DNA from: Chlamydomonas sphaeroides
Taxonomy: Eukaryota > Chlorophyta > Chlorophyceae > Chlamydomonadales > Chlamydomonadaceae
Assembly: GCA_001662425.1 (NCBI GenBank)
Contig: BDDC01000003.1
Span: 94,070-158,069, forward strand
Reading direction: 5' to 3'
Length of the DNA stretch: 64,000 nucleotides
Below are positions 34,101 to 46,700 of the stretch, in pieces. The notes beneath the pieces were generated by a model. It was given only the letters and a program-made list of their open reading frames with translations, was not told the origin of the DNA and did not search any database. A program made the position numbers and the translations under genes. Position 1 is the first letter of the stretch. Each line of letters opens with the position of its first letter.

Positions 34101-35153
34101 CACGCCCCGGCGGACGGGGTCACGCATCCCAGGCCAGCCGCGGTGGTGGCTCAGGCTCCCTGGGCCCGCGCTCCTGGTGGAGGGCGGCCCTCCCTGCTCT
34201 TGCCCGGGCTGCCCCGCGCGACCGCCGTGCGCGCCTGCCCCATCCCACCGCACAGGGCACGGTGTACAACTGCCCCACGCCCGACGACCCCCTGCCGCGG
34301 TTGCTGGCCACCGCCGCGGCCTCCGCCAGCCCGCTGCTGGCGGCCAGCGACGCGCCGCCCTTCCAGGGGGGCACCGTGCAGGGCGCGGCGTGGTACCCGG
34401 TGCTGGGCTCGCTGCAGGTACATGGGGAGGCTGCCGCGCTGGCGATGCCACTGCTGTGACAACGCTCTGGGAGCTCCGACCCACCCACCGGGCGCGCTGC
34501 CGCGTTCACCAGATGTGCGCAGCACACGCTGCCCAGGAGCCCCGCCTGTCACCCGTCTGCCTGGCGCCCTGCTGCCCTACTGCCCTGCTGCCCTGCTGCC
34601 CTGCTGCGTTTTCCACCCCCCAACACCACGTGCCATCGTAACGCCACGCCCCCAGGACTGGGCCTTCCACGCGCTGGGCCGCCTCATGCTCACGCTCGAG
34701 CTGCACGCGGCCAAGGACCCGCCGCCGCGCGAGCTGCCGGGGCTGTGGGATGCGCACGCGCCCGCCTTCCTGCGCCTCATGGAGGCTGGCCGCGAGCTGG
34801 GGCTGCGGCTGCTGGTGCTGGACGCGGCCACGCAGGCGCCCCTCTCGGCCAATGTCACGGTGCTGCAGCCCGCGGGAGCTCGCGGCGGCGCCGCCACCGC
34901 GGCCGGCGGCGGGCGGTACGGCAGGCTGCTGCGGCCGGGCGTGCCGTACAGGTTCGCCGTGCAGCCGTACGACCCCGGCGCGCCGGAGGTGAGCTATGCG
35001 GCGGTGGAGGTGGCGGCGGCGGTGCCGGTGGGGGCGGGCGAGGGGCGGAGCGGCGGCGGGCTGGGCGTCGAGCAGGTCGTGGCTGCGGTGCGGGTGGTGA
35101 CGAAGAAGCGCAAGCGGTTGGCGCGGCGGCTAGCGGCGCGGCGGGCGAGCTAG
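31136..35153 (+). CDS. Secreted M14 metallocarboxypeptidase (CPD/CPN-E type) with transthyretin-like C-terminal domain
   Basis: Nine exons give 585 residues: 31136-31307, 31451-31778, 32103-32205, 32585-32784, 32924-33000, 33217-33296, 33632-33769, 34256-34417, 34656-35153. Residues 1-35 are a signal peptide (Arg-rich start, Ala/Leu core, RPAAA before QQ). After a variable Ala/Ser region, SYHSHEAMLDWLAAL opens the peptidase. Zinc ligands lie in GNMHGDE (His207, Glu210) and SANLHGG (His ~348); LNRNCWD supplies the substrate-binding Arg motif, and MLTLEL the catalytic Glu (~435). YNCPTPDDP and WYPVLGSLQDW match the CPD/CPM subfamily. The last ~130 residues look like the beta-sandwich domain of that subfamily, with a Lys/Arg-rich tail and no anchor. 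Such enzymes remove C-terminal Lys/Arg from peptides in the secretory path. All catalytic residues are present. Confidence 0.88.
34566..34607 (+). repeat. 8-bp microsatellite in carboxypeptidase intron 8
   Basis: Five units of GCCCTGCT (one GCCCTACT) lie in the last intron. Confidence 0.85.
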
Positions 35154-35615
35154 TGAGCGGCGAGCTGATCGCCAAAGTAGCAGACACGCGTGATTCGGAT
35201 ACATGTGCTCTGTGCCTGCCAGCAGCCGCCTGCACGGCACGTCGTTCGCGGCCCCCATGTTAGAGCCACGGCCGCCGCACCGCTCTCGGGCCGCGGCACC
35301 TCTCACGTCCCCAGCCGCCACCTCGCCAGCACGAGCGCTGTCGGAGTCAGCGGGAGCACACACATAACGCCTGGCCGACATATGCTGTCACGCCAGCGGC
35401 CCTTGCCGCGCCCCGCCCAGCGCCAGCCGCCACCTGTCCTGCACCAGCCGTGCCATGCAAGCCGAGCTCGGCCTGGCAGGGCTGGGCCCCATGCAGGCCA
35501 CCGACCGCCGGCCGCCCGCTGCCAGCGGCGACGCAGCGACACGCGCCGTCCGCTGCACCAGGACGGCCGCGGGCGGCTCCGAGCGCACGCACCCGCGGCG
35601 TTGGCCGCTGCTGGC
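35154..35615. other. Convergent 3' flanks of the carboxypeptidase and CASP genes
   Basis: About 460 bases between two convergent stop codons. Nothing else seen. Confidence 0.5.
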
Positions 35616-38600
35616 TCACGGCAGCTGGCCTGTGAGCGGGTTGCCGTCGAGCTGCTCGTGGTGCATGGCGGCAGTGGTGTCGTGGCGGTCGTCCAGGATG
35701 GCCTGGCAGGGGGCGGAGGGCCGGGACCAGCAGCAGCGGGAGGGGAGGTCAGGTGGGAGGCCAGGGGAGGGCCGGGGAGGTCAGGCCAGCGTGCAGCGGC
35801 GCCGGCAGCTCCCGAGGCCGCGGGGCACGAGGCGAGCGCGTGCGTGCGTGTTGGTGCCTCACGGCGCTGGTACCACGCGTGCATGAGCGCCAGGTGGGTG
35901 CGTGCCGGTACCACGCGACGCCGGCAGACGTGGCGCCGGCGCACCTGGTTGTGTTCGTACAGCTGCGCCGTCGAGTGGTGCGTCATGCGGGTGAGGCTGG
36001 CGAACACCAGCGCGTGCATGAGCGCCAGGTACACGAAGGCGAACAGCCGCGCCGCCGAGTTGCCGTACACCAGCTGGCTCAGCATAAACATGGCCTGCGG
36101 TACGTGTAGGAGTGCCGGTACACAGCAGCAGTGCGGCGGTCAGGTGGTGGGCCGGCGGCGCAGCGATCTGGACATGCCGGTTGCTTGCTTGGAAACCTTA
36201 GGTACGTTGTGCAACCGTACGCAGTGACGTACATGAGGCCCGCTGCCGTACCTTGTCCACAAAGCCCATGTTGGTCTTTTGCCGCTCCTTCTGCTGGTCC
36301 TTGAACTCCTTGAACGGGTTGATACCCTCGTCGTACATCTTGCCGTACCGCCGCTCCACCTCGGCGCCCACCTCCACGTCACCGCTCCTGCCGCTCGGGC
36401 CCGGGCCCGCTGGCCCGCCGCCCCCACCTCCGCCGCCTCCACCGCCGCCAGGGCCAGTCCGTGAATGCACGTACCTGCAGCCAACGCACATGGGGCACGG
36501 TACACACGCGTGAGCGCGGCGTGGACCAGGCCACACCACCCCACTTCCGCAGGCCACCTCCCAGCCCAGGGTAACTCGGGCCGCACGTCGCCCGCCAAGC
36601 CCACAGCCCCACGCCTCGCGAGGAAGCCCAGCCGGGGGCCGCACACGGCGTCGCCCCGCCCAGCGCCCAACCCTGCCCACCCACACCGCGTGCAGGCACT
36701 GCCCTCCTCCGCGGCCCCTCGCCGCCCCACAGCACCCCAGTCCCCAGCCACATCCCCATCCCTGGCCCCACCGCAGCCGCTCCACCAGGGCTATGTTGTC
36801 GGCCTTGGCCGCCGCCGCCGCGCTCTTGGTGGCCGCCAGCTCCGCCCGCAGCCGCCCCAGCTCCTCCTCCAGGTCGTGCACGCGCGCGCGGAAGCGGTCG
36901 CGCTGCGCGCACAGCACCCGCACCATGCTGGCGTCGCCGTCGTCCACGTCGCCAGAGGCCGTCGGCGCCAGGCCTGCGGCAGGATCGACGGCGAGGCGCG
37001 ACACGAGGCGTGGGCGCTGCGCTGCGCCGCTAATGGCGCCGGCGGTCAGGCGGAGTGCTGAACTCGACACCGAGCGGCCGCAGCTGGGTGCTGCGCGTGC
37101 GCTGTCTTGCGTGCAGCGCGGTTAGGAGGTGCCCGGCCCCGGACCCACCTGGCACGTTGACGTTGGAGGCGCCCGCGCCGCCCAGCCCGGAGCCTCCCGA
37201 CGCCAGCCGCGCCTCCGCCGCCCTGCTGGCTAGCAGGTCCTCCTCCATCTGCTTCACAAGGGCAACCTGGGGTGGCGGGTGCCGGGGCAGGGGAGGCTTG
37301 AGACGGGCACGCGGGACCCCAAGCAGGGGAGCACGCGCGTGGCACGCCAGGACAGGGCGGGCACATACAATGTGCATGCGATAGCGACAGCGGCACGCCG
37401 GGCCAGGTCACTGCATGTGCCCCTCCGTGCGGCCCCCCGGCCGCAGCCTGCTCCATCCGGCCGTGGCCTGCTCCCGCCCACCTGCTTGCCCCTAGGCACC
37501 GGACTGAGGCACAGCGCACCCACTGTCCCTGCACCGCCCCTGGTCCCCTTCCCCTTGCCCTTGGCCCCTTTGTTCCCAACCAACCCACCTGCTCGGCCAG
37601 CTGCGCCTCCAGCTCCCCCGACCGGGTGAGGGCGGCGTCCGCCTCCTGCCGCACATCCACCACCTGGTGGATCGAGTGGGCCGGGGCCAGGGGACACAGG
37701 GGCAGAGCAGGGGCGCTCGGAGCACGGCGGCAGAGCAGGCCGTGTGGACGGCTGCAGCCGACAGGCAAACAAGGGACATGCGCTCCAGGGTGCTCGTGGC
37801 CTAGCAGTGGGGATGAGGAGTTCGGTCATGGCGCCAGCGTGGCGCTCACGGCCCTCACAAGACGCAGCGGCGCGCCGGCGTCCACAAGGCCGGCCTCCTA
37901 GGTGTGGTGACCTCCTGCTGCAAGGCACGCCAACCAACAACCTCCGGCTGCGCCTTGCGGGCCCGCGGCGCCGCGCTCACCCCATCCCGCCCTCCAAACC
38001 CAACAGCGAACCCCACATTGTGACATCACCATGCCTGCCCGCGTCACCCCTGCTCCGCCCTGCCCACCTTGAGTTTCATCATGGTCAGCTCGTGCTCCAG
38101 GTGCCGGTTCTTGCTGAGCAGCAGAGCCTCCAGCGACCCCGGCGCGCCCGCGCCGCTGCCGCCCGCAGCGCCGCGCGAAGCGCCGCCGGCCCCGGACGCG
38201 CCGGCGTCCGCGTCCGAGTCGGCCTCCATGTCCATGTTGTACCCAATGGCCTGCAGCACACGCAGCTGCTGCCGGAGCTCCTCCAGCTGTAACAGCAGGG
38301 CGTCGGGGAGGAAGGCAGGCGGAGGGACCGGGCGGTGCAGAGCGTCGGTACGCCGGCAGACCGCATGTGCGCACGCGGCCAAGGGCGGGGCACGGCATGC
38401 GCCGCAAGGTCTGAGGCGGCGCCAGGTGCAGCCGGCGGCAAAGTCACAGCCCCGACACTCCACCCACTGCCGCAGCTGCCGTCGAGGAGCTGCCCTAGAA
38501 GAGCGGCGCTGCCGGCATGCGCACATAACCCCCTGTGCCGAACACCCGGGGCTCAGCGCCTCCCCCAGCGCTGCAGCCGCGCCGTGCTCGCCTGCGTCTG

Positions 38601-40833
38601 CGTGGGCCGGGCCGCCAGCTCCGCCTCCAGCGCCGCCGCATGCTGCTCGGTGGCAGCCAGCGTGGCTCGCAGCCCCTCCAGCCGCGTCTCCAACACCTCG
38701 CGTGCCTCCTCCGCCTCCACGCGCGCCGCGATCTGCAGCAGCGGCAGGGCACGGCCGAGCGAGGCCTGTCAGCCCTCCGGCGCTCTACAAGCCGACTGGC
38801 AACCTTGCCAGATTTCCGCCTCAGCCTGTACCAGACCAGGCTCCTGGCCCGGACCCATCCACCTCCCCAAGCCCGCGCCCGACCCAGCCGAGCCCTGCAC
38901 ACGCCACTGCCCAGCCGCGGCCCCAAGTCCCAGCCCACCTCCTCGCTGCATGCCAAACCCGGGCCCCTTCCTCCTTCACCTCCCATAGCCAGGGCATCAG
39001 CTCGCTGCGTGCCATACTCGGGCGCTTCCCTCCCATCGCCCCCACGGCCCCAGCACACCAGCTCGCTGCGCAGGCGCCCCGCCATCTCCCGCTGCGCGCT
39101 CAGCTCCGTGCGCAGCGTGTCCTCGATGCTAGGGCCCGACGAGCCGGCGCCCTGGCCGCTGCTGCTGGGCGACTGGCCGCCCGGTGACGGCCCCGGCCCG
39201 TGCTGCAGCTTGGAGGCCAGGTCATTGCGCTCCCGCTCCAGCGCCGAGAGCCGCTCCTGCGAGTGCGGCCGTCGCAAGGTGCCGCCAGGAGTGAGGCAGA
39301 GACATGGCGCCGGGGGACGCAGGCGTGGTAAGTTGACCCAGCGACCCATGAGCAGGCCCCGTGGGGCACGAGCGCCTGCTCGGGCCTCCCTCGCCTCATG
39401 CAGGCGGGCCGACCGATGGCCGCTGTGCGGTGGGGAACGAGCCGTGACGACCCATGCCCAGCCATGCCGGTGGCCCCAGCCCCGCATCCCCCGCACCTGC
39501 GCCCGCTCCAGCTCGGCAGATGCCAGCTCCAGCTCCGCCTGCCGGCCCGTGCGCTCCTCCTCGCTCTGTGACTGGATCGCAAACAGCTGGTTCTCCGCGC
39601 CCGTGTACAGCTTCTGCATAGCCAGCAGGCTGGCCTGGGCCTGCGGCAGGGAACGCAGCGCCGGGGGACCGCGTCAACGGGCAGCTCGGCATGCACAGCT
39701 GCGGCCTGCGATGGACGCCTTGCACATGCTTCTCCCGCAGGCGCCGCGCCAACGTCGAGCGGCGCCGGCAGCGCGACGCCATGCAGCCGGCCGCAACCAC
39801 ACCCGACCGCTCCCCCCCGCACCTGGGACAGCATGGCCTCCAGCTCTGCCTCGCGGCTCTGCATCGCCGCCACACGGGCCGCGTCCGCCTCCGCCACCGC
39901 GCGCGTCTTAACCTGCACCGCGTGGGCCGGCGGCGTCGTACCAGGGCCCAACATGACAGGATTATCGGTCAGTGTTTATGGTCGTGCACAACGGCCGCCA
40001 CAGCGTGCCCCCGCCGCTCAAAGCTGCAACCGCGGCCGTGTCTAGCCGGCCCAGCGCCCTCAGCGCCGAGCCCTCGGCCGCGCCTCCCGCCGCCGCTCGT
40101 CTTGCCCTCCACCCCCGCCGCCGATCCGCACCTCCTGCAGCTCCTTGTCCCGCTCCTCCATGTGCGCCTCCATGGCGCGGACCTTCTCCTCCAGCTTGCG
40201 CACCGTGAGGTCCTGGTTTTTGATCTGCGCGCTCTCGGCCTTGTACTCGGCCAGCTCCGTGCCCAGCTTCTTGCACTGCGCCTCCAGCTCCGTGGCGCGG
40301 GAAGCGTGCTCAAAGGCCAGAGCCAGCGCGGGCGCGGGGTCGGGCGCCTCATACAGCTTCTGGTAGAGGTCCAGGTATGCGGTCTGGGAGGGGGTTAGGG
40401 ATAGCGCGTTGGGCTAGGGGCAGGGGGACCCCGGGGCTGGTGCAGGGTGGTGACCGGGGTGATGGTACATGTGCGGGGGATTAAGACGCGGAAGCACGCC
40501 GTGCGTGTGTGCAGGGGTGCAGCGGGGCAAGGGGCTGACGACCGGGTCAGGGCACACCTCGCCGTGCTTCGCCCGCTTCGTGAGCCGGTCTATCTCCTCC
40601 TGGTACTGTTTGAGCAACGGCCCGACCGTCTTGCTGACGGCCTCGTTGTTCTTCTTGAACTCGCGAGTCGACTCGGCGAGCTTGCGCCGGTTCTGCATCG
40701 AGTCTTCTTGGTGCTCCGCGACCTTGAGGCCTATCTCGTCCAGCTTCGTGCGCATGCCCTCCAGGTCAAAGTCACGCCAGAAGCTGGACACAACGCTCAG
40801 AGGCGACACAACGTCGCCTGCGTGTTCCGCCAT
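35616..40833 (-). CDS. CASP: CASP, Golgi coiled-coil tail-anchored golgin (CUX1/CASP family)
   Basis: Thirteen exons give 724 residues: 40833-40558, 40383-40132, 39912-39823, 39640-39497, 39256-39059, 38732-38592, 38286-38068, 37663-37589, 37266-37149, 36973-36772, 36474-36252, 36094-35945, 35702-35616. The N-terminus has the family block VVSSFWRDFDLEGMRTKLDE, then NRRKLAESTREFKKN and LLKQYQEEIDRLTKRAK. Long heptad-rich coiled coil follows, with EALLLSKNRHLEHELTMMK. SMVRVLCAQRDRFRARVHDLEEEL and KADNIALVERLRYV are the conserved C-terminal region. The membrane anchor is near 661-680 (ARLFAFVYLALMHALVFASL). CASP organises Golgi membranes and retrograde tethering. The junction 38592/38286 uses an apparent GC donor (CAG|GCGAGC). 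A Gly-12 run in exon 11 is unusual. Confidence 0.93.
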
Positions 40834-43774
40834 GGTCGATCGACGCGAGCCCGCGACCGGCGTCAAAGGCTAACTCGATGGTCAGGCGGGGACAGGTTAC
40901 TCCTTGCGCCGATGGGTGCGAACGTATCGCAGCCCTCAGCAGTAGCTGTTGCCCATGCGGAGGCCTCGGTCACGGCCAGGTTACACGAAACTAGAAGTAA
41001 GATAAGAACCTGGCTTGGCAGCACGGGCTAACATTCTGCTTCGTCTCAGGGAGGGCTCGAGGAACGCTCCGCGCACACGAACCCTGGGCATCACTCGAGC
41101 ATAACGGGGCAACGGGGGCCCACCACCGCGCATGTAACCAACATGGCCACATGATTGTGCCCCTCACCCGAATGACTGCCTAGCCTGCAGAAGGTGCCTT
41201 GGCCGTCGGGCCTGTGCGATATGGTAAGACGCATTACAGAGGGTGCACGTGCATGCCGAAGCAGGGACGGCTCTAGAGGCGGGGGAACGCGCCCCCACCA
41301 ACCTCCGAAGCGCTCCCAAGGGGGAGGGGCTAACTGCACGGCACCACCTACTCGACAGGCCAACAATAGGCACGGGACCCCTCTTTAAGTCACCATCAAC
41401 GCAAAGTCAATACAGCACGCACTGCCGCGAGGGAGGGACTGACCGCGAGGCACCACGTCACTCAGCCAGCCCAAGCAGCGGTGAAGGCTCAGTCAGGTTA
41501 ACGAGGCAATGTCAGGGCGACGGCGATATGCCCGTGCCCGAGACGGCACGGACCTGGCACACGCCGACCAGGGGAGACTCCCCTGACGCCGACGCTTGCC
41601 GGAAGGAAGGAAGGCCTAATGGGAAACCTCCCCAGCTGCGCATGGGTGCAAGGCTCGCCCCAAAAGGAGGCCACCCAGACCAGACGAACACCGTCGATCA
41701 TTATGCGGTTGTCGCCGGGGCTATTTTAGGGTTCTCGGGCACGCTAAACCCCGTGCCCTCACCCCACGGGCCGGACCTAGCCGCCCGGTCTGCCTCAACG
41801 GCAGGATTGCACATCTCAACGCACGCCGCCGCTGCTGCCGCTCTCGCTCTGTTGACACGGCGTTGGCCACTTGGCCTTGCGGACATGTATCAGGCCGGTC
41901 GCTGCCCGCCGGTGCAAGCCCCTGGGGTACCGGCATTCGGCAGTTTTAACGCAGGCACACTGAGGCACTTCTTTGAAAGCCGTGACGGTCAGGGACGAGG
42001 ACAAAGCGGCATGGTGATGCACAGCAGTCCGGGCTCGGCGTCCCGAGTTGCGGTCGATTCACATCCTCTGACGACATAACTGCGCACGTGGGCTGTGTTC
42101 AGAGTGTTACAAGCCACCGGTGGTCACCCACGGGCTGCGGTCGTGAACGGCGCACGGCCGATTATTTGTGGATGAAGACGACCGTCACCCCACAGGATGG
42201 ATGAATCGTCAGACCGCATACGGTATCCTATCACGTCAAGCTCCCCGTCTCCCTGCAGCAGTACTGAGGCCACGGGCGCGCACCAAGCCATGGCGGCCGG
42301 AAACTGCGACCTCGAGCCTCACCCCAGCGACCCCAACTAGCCCCAAAACGCACTGGTATCACCGCCACCCCACTGCTGCGACTTGGCGCCAGCGACTGTG
42401 GTTCGGCAAATGGCCCGCTGCCGCCAGGGAGTGGCTGCTGCAACCCTGGCAGCGCCCGTCGACACCGACACGGCCGCTACAAAACAAGCATCAACCCAAA
42501 GCGCGTGCCCGCATGAATAGCTCGCGCCGCCGCGCGGCCAGCCTTGTGCAGGCGGCCGCTGCGGGCCTGGATAAACGCGGCCCACGCTTCCTCTTCACAG
42601 CCGTGACGCCCCAGTCCCAGCCCAGCTCTGCGCGAGCGCTGACTCGGGCTGGCGCCTGCCGCGGTGCCTCCGCACGCCATGGCGTGTCGTCGCCCCGCGG
42701 CCCGCATGCACACACCATGGGGCAATCGCACGCGCCACAGGTTGGACCCGCACTTGACACAGGAGGCCCTGTCCCCATGCATACTTGCGCACGCCCCCTC
42801 CCCACACACGTATTCGCCAGCCGCTGGCGCCCAAGCCAGCGCCTGCCTGCAACTTCTGTCGCTCGCCCAAACACCCCCAACGCAACACACCGCGCGCCGC
42901 CCATGGCGCACGGCACGACCTGCAGGTGTGCTCTGGCCTGTGACCGGCGCGGGACCGTGCGCTGGCGTTCGCCGAACGGCACGGCACCAATGGATGGATG
43001 AAACTTAGCGGTACACACACACGCACACACCCCAGCACGCAACGACCAAGGCGCGCGCTCTCGTCATGCACGCGACGCCCGCATACGCCCCGTCGTGGGT
43101 CCGTTAAGTAACGCACGCAACGCAAGAGGAACGAGAAAGAGCTCGCTACTGCGCTCAGCACGTCTTGCCCCCCGACACAACGGCGGGCAAAGCTGGCCCT
43201 CCGCCTCGCGCTGTGCTGCCGCAGGTCCCCTTACTTCAGCCGCGATACCATTGTGCGGCTGCGGCTGTTCCCCCCTGACCCACTACCGCCGCCCACCGCG
43301 CGCTATGTAAGTTCCCGCCGCGCCCGCACGTTCGGCGGGCCGCGGCGGAGGCTGATGCTGCTCGCCGGGCGCCCTCGCCCCGGCGGCTGTGATGAGCCGG
43401 GCGGCGCGGCGTGATGCTGCCGACAACCGCCCGGGTAGGCAGTTTTCATGTGAAGCTGCGCGCATGACGTCTTAGCAGCGCCCCCTACGGCGCCCCCGTC
43501 TCCCTGCCGATGTGCCCACCTCGTAAGCTGCTGATGCTGTCGGCAATCTGCACCACCGCCGTCCACCACACGGGCCCATGAGACACGGCGCCCGAGTGTG
43601 TGGGGCCGGCCGGATCGTGCGGCTCGCCGCGCCACGGCCATCACCCGTTGGGCGGCTGCTCGGGCGGCCGGGCCCCCTGCGTCGGCGTGGGAGCGCCGTG
43701 CGATGAGGTTGGCGTCCCGAGCGACTCGATAGGACTCTGCATTGGCGAAGGGTTGCGAGGGGGAAGGGAACATG
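40834..43774. other. Long intergenic region with dispersed repeat copy C
   Basis: Contains the CASP promoter on its left side and the 3' flank of the LRR gene on its right. Copy C of the dispersed repeat lies at 41634-41851, preceded by the palindrome AGGGGAGACTCCCCT near 41573-41587. From about 42240 to 43080 the plus strand is C- and A-rich; overlapping frames on both strands there lack family features. A short CA-rich run lies near 43010-43030. Confidence 0.5.
41634..41851 (+). repeat. Dispersed repeat, copy C
   Basis: Nearly identical to copy A (6716-6932) over about 217 bases, both opening AGCTGCGCATGGG and ending in a GCCGCTGCTGCCGCT run. The flanks are unrelated to those of copy A, which argues for dispersal rather than segmental duplication. 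Confidence 0.85.
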
Positions 43775-46700
43775 TCAAGGTGTCCATGCCGACGACATGA
43801 CAGCAACGGCATGACAGACCATGCGGCTCAACAGCGGCCGGTTGCGCTGCAGGCGGCGCCGCTCGCTCGGGCTCACCAAGAGCCCACTGTGCGGCGTTGA
43901 GCCCATGCGGATCATCTGGATGCCCTGCTGCGAGCCCGAGGGAGCTGCCATGGAGCTCGTCGGCACCGCAATCGACAGCGCCAGGCCATCTCGCCGTCGT
44001 GCCGGCGAGGCGCCGGCGCTGCGAATCGCGGCAGACGGCGAGGTCGCGGATGGCGAGGCAGACTCGCTGGCGCGCCCATAGCTCGGACCGGCCCCTGCGC
44101 CGCCCTCGCTGCGGAGGGAGCCGGGCACTCGGCCTTCAAAGAGCAAGTGCGCCTGTAGTGGCCCAGCCCTCTTGGGGCTGACCGCCAGGCCCGCAGGCGT
44201 CAGCACAGGTGGACTGCCCGCGCCTCGGCTGCCAGCAGCGCCCGGCGGCCCGGGCCCTGGCGGCGGGCCGCCCTCTGACAGCGCCGCCGCCGCCGCTGCG
44301 GCAGACGAGGCGAGGTAGCCGGCCGAGTCGGGGTCTGACATGTCCGAGCCCGCTGGCCGCCGCAAGTGCCCTGGACGATGAGGGTGTGGGTAGTGCGCTG
44401 ACGCAGCGGGGATGCCGCTCGCCGTGCGACTTGGGCCGGCGCCGCCGGCGCCCGATGCAGAGCTCGAGACGTCGGCCGCGCTGCTGGCCATGGCCGCTGC
44501 CGCAGCCGCGACGGCGGAGCCGTTGACGTCTGACGACAGCGTGCCCACGAGGTGTGGCATGCCCGACTGTGGCTGCGACGGCAGCGCTTCTTGCAAGCTC
44601 CGAGACTTGCGAGAAAGGCTGCCACTGGCGAGGCTGCCGCTGCCGCTTGCTCGCCCAGCCTGGCCCGACAGGGAGGGCCTAGGTCCGCTGGACACGGCTG
44701 TACTTGCTGCCGTCGCCGCAGAGCTGGCGGCCGCTTCTGCCGCGGCCCACGCCCGTGATTGCGACGACTGCGCGCCCGCCGAGGTGCGCTCCGGGCTGCC
44801 CCGGCTGGCGGCGTGCGTCGGCGTGGTGGGCAGACTCGCGAGGCCCTGCGCGACAGGAAGGCAGGACCGGAGGCAGGGAGTAAGAATGATCACAAGCTCC
44901 TTGTCACGGGGATGAATGAACAGCAGAGACAAGGCAGCGCGCAACTCGACCGCGGCAAACAGTAGCAACCGCTAGTGGCCAAGGATCGCACCTGTCTGAG
45001 CGGCGGGTGCGCGGGTGTGATAATGCCTGTTGACGTCCGGGCGTGGCCAGAGGGTCCCAGCCGGCTTGGCGTCGGCGGCAGGTGCGCACTGGGCAAGCCG
45101 CCACCGCCACCCAGCCGGCTTGAGCTGGTCACCAGGAGCGACGGCTTGTAGCGGGGCACTGTCAGCGGAGTGAACGTGTGCGCGCCGGCGGCCGCAGAGC
45201 CACCATCCGTGCTGTCGGGTACAACCGAGGCCGGCGCCAAGCCCGCCATTTCGAGCAGCGTCGGCGCCGCCGCCGCCCTTGCTCCCGTGCCAGCAGAGAA
45301 CCGGGAGAGCGCGGTCCCGGCGCCGGACGCTGGCAGGACGGGATTGAGCGGTGCGTCGACGAAGTGGAGCTCCTCGCTGACTGCCTCGACAGCCTTGCCG
45401 GACGCCAGGCTGGCCCGGTAGTCCACGGGGTCTCGGGGCTTGTCCAAGTGGGTCAAAGCCACACGGATGCGCCGCAGCGGGCCGCGCTTGTAGCTGCGGA
45501 AGGGCAAGAGGAAAGGCGAACAGTAAAGCGCAATGTCAGCTGCAAAGGATCCGGGCCGGCGGCACGCCGATATCCGGCGAAATCCGGGTTGGCCTGGCAG
45601 TGGCCGTCAGCGGCGACGCACGCCTCACCTGGCCAGCTTTGCTGCCGCTAGCAGCATGTCGCCGCACGACATGATGATGGAGGCCAGGAACAGGCCGTGG
45701 TGCATGTACATGCCGCCGCCCATGGCGTTGTGCCGCGCGTACACCACGCTCTGCGTCACGGCCTCGGCAGGCGCCTGCAACAGCGCGACGCAGAACTCCA
45801 CCAGCTCCAGGTACCTGGCAGGTGAAGGGGAAGGGACACGAGAGGGCATTGTGAGGAGGACAGCGCGGACTGGCATAAGAGCGAGCCGGCTGGCATGCCG
45901 AGAACACAGACATTCACATGTCGCCTCGTACGGGCATCCCAGCGCACCTCCAAAACACCAGTGGCACGTCCTTGTTGCGTATGTTGGCCAGCGCCAGGAC
46001 GGGCCCCAGCAGCGGCCCCAGCGCCAGCATCAGCGGCGCCGCGGCCGCGGCCCATAGGCCGCTGGCGAAGAAGTGGCGCCACAGGCTGGCGGCCAGCGCC
46101 GCCGACACGGCCGCCTGCGCCGCGACCACGAAGGCCAGGCACACGGCCGACTCGGTGGCCTCGCCGTCAGCAAAGAGCCACACAATAACTGCGATGTCCA
46201 GCGCAACATCGGCGCTGACGTAGAGCGCGCGCAGCAGCAGCGCCAGGCGGCGGACCCAGCGCTTGGACCACAGGCGGGAAGCACGGGCGCTGAGCGCCGA
46301 GGCGCAGCCACTTGCTGAAGAAGAGGACGCCGCATCGTCGGCGCCCGGCATGGCGAAGCCGCCGCCAAACTGCCGGCGGCGTTCTTCGCGCATGGTACGA
46401 ATGCTGGCGACGATGGCTGTGACGATGATGGCAAGCAGGATGACGCCAAAGACGCCCCAGATTACGCCAAGGGCAATTTTATACCTGCGGAAGCAGTGCC
46501 AGGCGAGAGACTTCAGTTGGCCGTGCTTGCAGCCCAAAGTGGCAGCCCTTCCATTCTGGTGCGGACCGTGCGTGCCGCCCTGCCGACTCCCTGCCCGTGT
46601 CGCCCAGGCCGGTACTCACTTGTACGCGCCGCACAGGTTGTCTTCGTCGCCCGCACCAAGGCGGCCCAGGTCCGCCACTGCCACCTGGTACCGCCCCGCC

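Noticed and set aside
31136..35153. Bacterial origin of the carboxypeptidase
   Set aside because: Nine exons with host-type splice sites and the eukaryotic CPD-type accessory domain argue against recent transfer.
42168..43001. 277-residue open frame on the plus strand
   Set aside because: Equally long frames overlap it on the other strand, composition is Pro/Arg/His-rich throughout, and no splice or family support exists.
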